Below are positions 61,876-64,000 of a stretch of DNA of 64,000 nt, piece by piece. Position 1 is the first letter of the stretch. Each line of letters starts with the position of its first letter. The notes beneath the pieces were generated by a model. The model was not told the origin of the DNA. It was given only the letters and a program-made list of their open reading frames with translations, and did not search any database. Made by a program: the position numbers and the translations under genes. Source of the DNA: Candidatus Goldiibacteriota bacterium HGW-Goldbacteria-1 (lineage in GTDB: Bacteria; Oederibacteriota; PGYV01); contig PGYV01000003.1 of assembly GCA_002839855.1 (NCBI GenBank), forward strand, positions 96,450 through 160,449, written 5' to 3'.

Positions 61876-61912
61876 CGTGCATCTGTCCCTCGGATTCTTA
61901 TAAGGAGTTCTT

Positions 61913-62824
61913 ATGAAAATAAACACCACAGTTAACATAGGCGGGCTGGTTTTAAAGAATCCGGTCATGACCGCGTCGGGTACTTTTGGCTACGGGCTGG
62001 AATTTGAAGAGTATGTAAACCTTAACAAACTTGGCGCCATAGTGGTCAAAGGCATAGCTTTAAACCCGGTAAAGGGCAATAAACCCCAGCGTATAGTGGA
62101 AACCCCCGCGGGCATAATGAATGCTATTGGCCTTCAGAACGTGGGTGTAGAAGCTTTTATATCCGAAAAACTTCCGCTTTTAAAAAAATATTCAACCCCC
62201 GTCATTGCCAATATATACGGTACAGACGTTGACGGTTATATTAAAGTGGCGCAAAGGCTGAATGATTCCGCCACGGCAGGCGTTGAAATAAATATTTCCT
62301 GCCCCAACGTTAAAAAAGGCGGGCTTCAGTTTGCTTCTGATAAAGAGGTGGTCTCCACAATGATAAAGGAAATAAAAAAAGTATTTACAAGGCCGGTTAT
62401 CGTAAAACTTTCGCCTAACACGGGCAATATAGAAGAAATGGCACAGGTGTGTGAAGACAGCGGAGCGGACGCGGTATCGCTTATTAACACGCTTATCGGG
62501 CTGTCCATAAATTTAAAAACAAGAAGGCCAAATATTGCCAATGTATTCGGCGGGCTTTCAGGCCCTGCCATAAAGCCTGTGGCGCTTGCAATGGTTCATA
62601 AAGTATCCAAAAAAATTAAGATACCCATAATAGGCATCGGCGGTATTATGAATACGACTGACGCGCTGGAATTCCTGGTGGCGGGCGCATCCGCAGTTCA
62701 GATAGGTACTGCTAATTTTGTTGACCCTTCAATTACCGGAATAATTGCGGACGGAATTAAAAATTACCTGGAAGACAATAAAATAAACTCGGTAACCGGC
62801 CTTATAGGAACCCTGGAGTATTGA
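61913..62824 (+). CDS. pyrD: Dihydroorotate dehydrogenase, class 1B catalytic subunit
   Basis: The 303-residue FMN enzyme oxidises dihydroorotate to orotate. NPVMTASGTFGYGLE, VVKGIALNPVKGN and INISCPNVKKGG are visible, with the catalytic Cys130 that marks class 1 enzymes; IGIGGIMNTTDALEF binds FMN phosphate. Together with PyrK it forms the NAD-linked 1B type. AAGGAG precedes the ATG. It is the last pyrimidine gene of the operon; pyrE and pyrF are not in the window. Confidence 0.97.
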   Translation: MKINTTVNIGGLVLKNPVMTASGTFGYGLEFEEYVNLNKLGAIVVKGIALNPVKGNKPQRIVETPAGIMNAIGLQNVGVEAFISEKLPLLKKYSTPVIANIYGTDVDGYIKVAQRLNDSATAGVEINISCPNVKKGGLQFASDKEVVSTMIKEIKKVFTRPVIVKLSPNTGNIEEMAQVCEDSGADAVSLINTLIGLSINLKTRRPNIANVFGGLSGPAIKPVALAMVHKVSKKIKIPIIGIGGIMNTTDALEFLVAGASAVQIGTANFVDPSITGIIADGIKNYLEDNKINSVTGLIGTLEY

Positions 62825-62825
62825 T

Positions 62826-63677
62826 TTGAAGAGAATAATAATTACAGCAGCCATTACAATGGTGATGGCGGTAATGTGCAGGGCTGAAGCAAAAATAATG
62901 TTAAACAGTAATATTGTAAAAGAAGGCGGGGTTGTAAAAGCGGTACTGTACTCCAATAAGCCTTTTTCGGGGTCTGAAGTGAAATTTATGGGCGAAAAAT
63001 ACCCTGTGTTTTTCAGAAGTTATGATAAAGCAGCCAAAGAATTTACTTTTCTGGTGCTTGTCCCTGTGCCGCTTGAAACTGTGGGTGTAAAAAAACTGCA
63101 TATCAGGTACATGATGAACGGCAGGGAGTACGAGCATACTGAAAAAATAAAAGTAAAAAAAATAAGCGCGGGCAGGTCTGATATTCAGACTGACGGAAAG
63201 CGTGCGGCATTAGGCGTGAACTTTGGACCGGAAAATAAGATAATAAAAAAACGGCAGGAAAAGAGAACTTCTCTTAAATTTGACCTTCCTTTTATTAAGC
63301 CGGCGGAAGGGGAAATTACAAGTGCTTTTGGCAAGAAAAGGACTTATGACGGCGGAAGTTATGGGTCAACACATAAAGGTGTTGATATTGCCAATAAGAT
63401 GGGCACTAAAGTGGCGGCGGCAAATCACGGTAAAGTGGTAGAAGCGGCCACAATGAAAGGGCACGGGGTCACCGTAATAATTGACCACGGCGGCGGTTTG
63501 TATTCGCTTTATTTTCACCTAAAAGGCGTTTATGTAAAAAAAGGTGTTGATGTTAAGAAAGGCGACATAATTGCCACAATGGGAAGCACCGGGGTTTCTA
63601 CCGGGCCTCACCTGCACTGGCAGATGAACCTGTTTGGAGTGCCTGTAAGCCCAATGGATTTTCTGACGATGATGTAA
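62826..63677 (+). CDS. M23-family metallopeptidase (LytM-like), exported
   Basis: The 283-residue protein has a signal peptide (about 1-20), an N-terminal beta region of 130 residues, and a C-terminal M23 domain: GEITSAFGKKRTYDGG, the zinc motif H-x3-D in STHKGVDIANK, and GPHLHWQM, with both catalytic histidines present. Such enzymes cut peptide cross-links of peptidoglycan or activate amidases. The start is TTG at 62826, one base after the pyrD stop (ttgATTTG region), so it may be read on the pyr transcript. It complements the amidase at 1707. Confidence 0.92.
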   Translation: MKRIIITAAITMVMAVMCRAEAKIMLNSNIVKEGGVVKAVLYSNKPFSGSEVKFMGEKYPVFFRSYDKAAKEFTFLVLVPVPLETVGVKKLHIRYMMNGREYEHTEKIKVKKISAGRSDIQTDGKRAALGVNFGPENKIIKKRQEKRTSLKFDLPFIKPAEGEITSAFGKKRTYDGGSYGSTHKGVDIANKMGTKVAAANHGKVVEAATMKGHGVTVIIDHGGGLYSLYFHLKGVYVKKGVDVKKGDIIATMGSTGVSTGPHLHWQMNLFGVPVSPMDFLTMM

Positions 63678-63681
63678 TAAG

Positions 63682-64000
63682 TAACAAGTGACAAGTGACA
63701 GGTGACAGGTGACAAGTGACAAGTGACAGGTGACAGGTGACAAGTGACAGGTGACAGGTGACAGGTGACAGGTGACAGGTGACAAGTGACAGGTGACAGG
63801 TGACAGGTAGCAAGTGACAGGTGACAGGTAGCAAGTGACAGGTGACAGGTGACAGGTGACAGGTGACAGGTGACAGGTGACAGGTGACAGGTAGCAAGTG
63901 ACAGGTAGCAAGTGACAGGTGACAAGTGACAGGTAGCAAGTGACAGGTAGCAAGTGACAGGTAGCAAGTGACAGGTAGCAAGTGACAGGTAGCAAGTGAC
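63682..64000. repeat. Heptamer tandem array (TGACAGG type) running off the window
   Basis: About 45 phased 7-base units fill the end of the window: mostly TGACAGG and TGACAAG, with TAGCAAG variants that become frequent after 63800. The array starts 5 bases after the M23 stop codon. The reverse strand has no stop in any frame across the units, which yields long spurious frames reading CHLSPVT repeatedly. Confidence 0.95.

Noticed and set aside
63519-63995. Long reverse-strand frames with CHLSPVT-type peptide repeats
   Set aside because: They are produced by the heptamer DNA array and continue backward into the M23 gene. All three reverse frames are open, which is expected from the repeat itself.

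Overview
The window is a dense chromosomal segment of an uncultivated-looking diderm bacterium. It carries predicted outer-membrane barrels, many lipoproteins with lipobox cysteines, bacterial-type promoters and Shine-Dalgarno sites, and GTG and TTG starts. Nearly every gene is on the + strand; only a Nudix/5-FTHF cyclo-ligase pair and one propeller lipoprotein are on the - strand. Thr/Pro-rich Kelch lipoproteins, COG3014 and DUF2330 proteins and a TreT-type trehalose synthase fit a candidate phylum of the Elusimicrobia/Goldbacteria kind, but that placement is inference and no marker here settles it. I see no phage, no CRISPR array and no transposase.

Layout. 0-7.3 kb: envelope and core metabolism (barrel protein, accA, amidase, GerMN, valS, nadC, birA). 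7.4-9.5 kb: Nudix and folate genes, then two PilZ genes. 9.8-15.1 kb: CLC chloride protein, cation/proton antiporter, DUF5752 protein and trehalose synthase. 15.2-18.6 kb: der, plsY, gpsA and a MerR regulator. 18.7-19.3 kb: two tRNA-Pro genes preceded by three units that copy the 5' end of the tRNA and then switch to a hairpin. 19.3-25.2 kb: acylphosphatase, a primary-type sigma factor, apt, a GT-C-like membrane protein and a lipoprotein. 25.3-33.4 kb: accessory region with two seven-repeat propeller lipoproteins, a four-gene AT-rich cassette bounded by 69-bp direct repeats, a YkgJ protein, a ferritin-like protein and the remnant of a GH94 phosphorylase. 33.4-40.5 kb: GNAT, YgiQ, RluA, a LacI-like sensor with no DNA-binding domain, an 18-copy octamer array, and a GH3 glycosidase fused to a GIY-YIG domain. 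40.6-48.6 kb: lipoproteins, three Kelch proteins and an MntA/HepT toxin-antitoxin pair.

48.7-62.8 kb is the clearest system: a complete de novo pyrimidine operon (pyrR, pyrB, pyrC, carA, carB, carA2, carB2, pyrK, pyrD). In front of it are a sigma70-type promoter, a PyrR-binding loop and an intrinsic terminator, which together form a classical PyrR attenuator. The operon holds two complete carAB pairs. The second small subunit has lost all three residues of the glutaminase triad (Cys to Gly, His to Tyr, Glu to Gln), while its large-subunit partner keeps both ATP-grasp sites. That suggests an ammonia-fed or regulatory second carbamoyl-phosphate synthetase, a parallel to ammonia-dependent animal CPS I. 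An M23 peptidase gene and a heptamer array of about 45 copies close the window.

Intergenic spaces are rich in short tandem arrays and palindromes. Several begin within a few bases of a stop codon.
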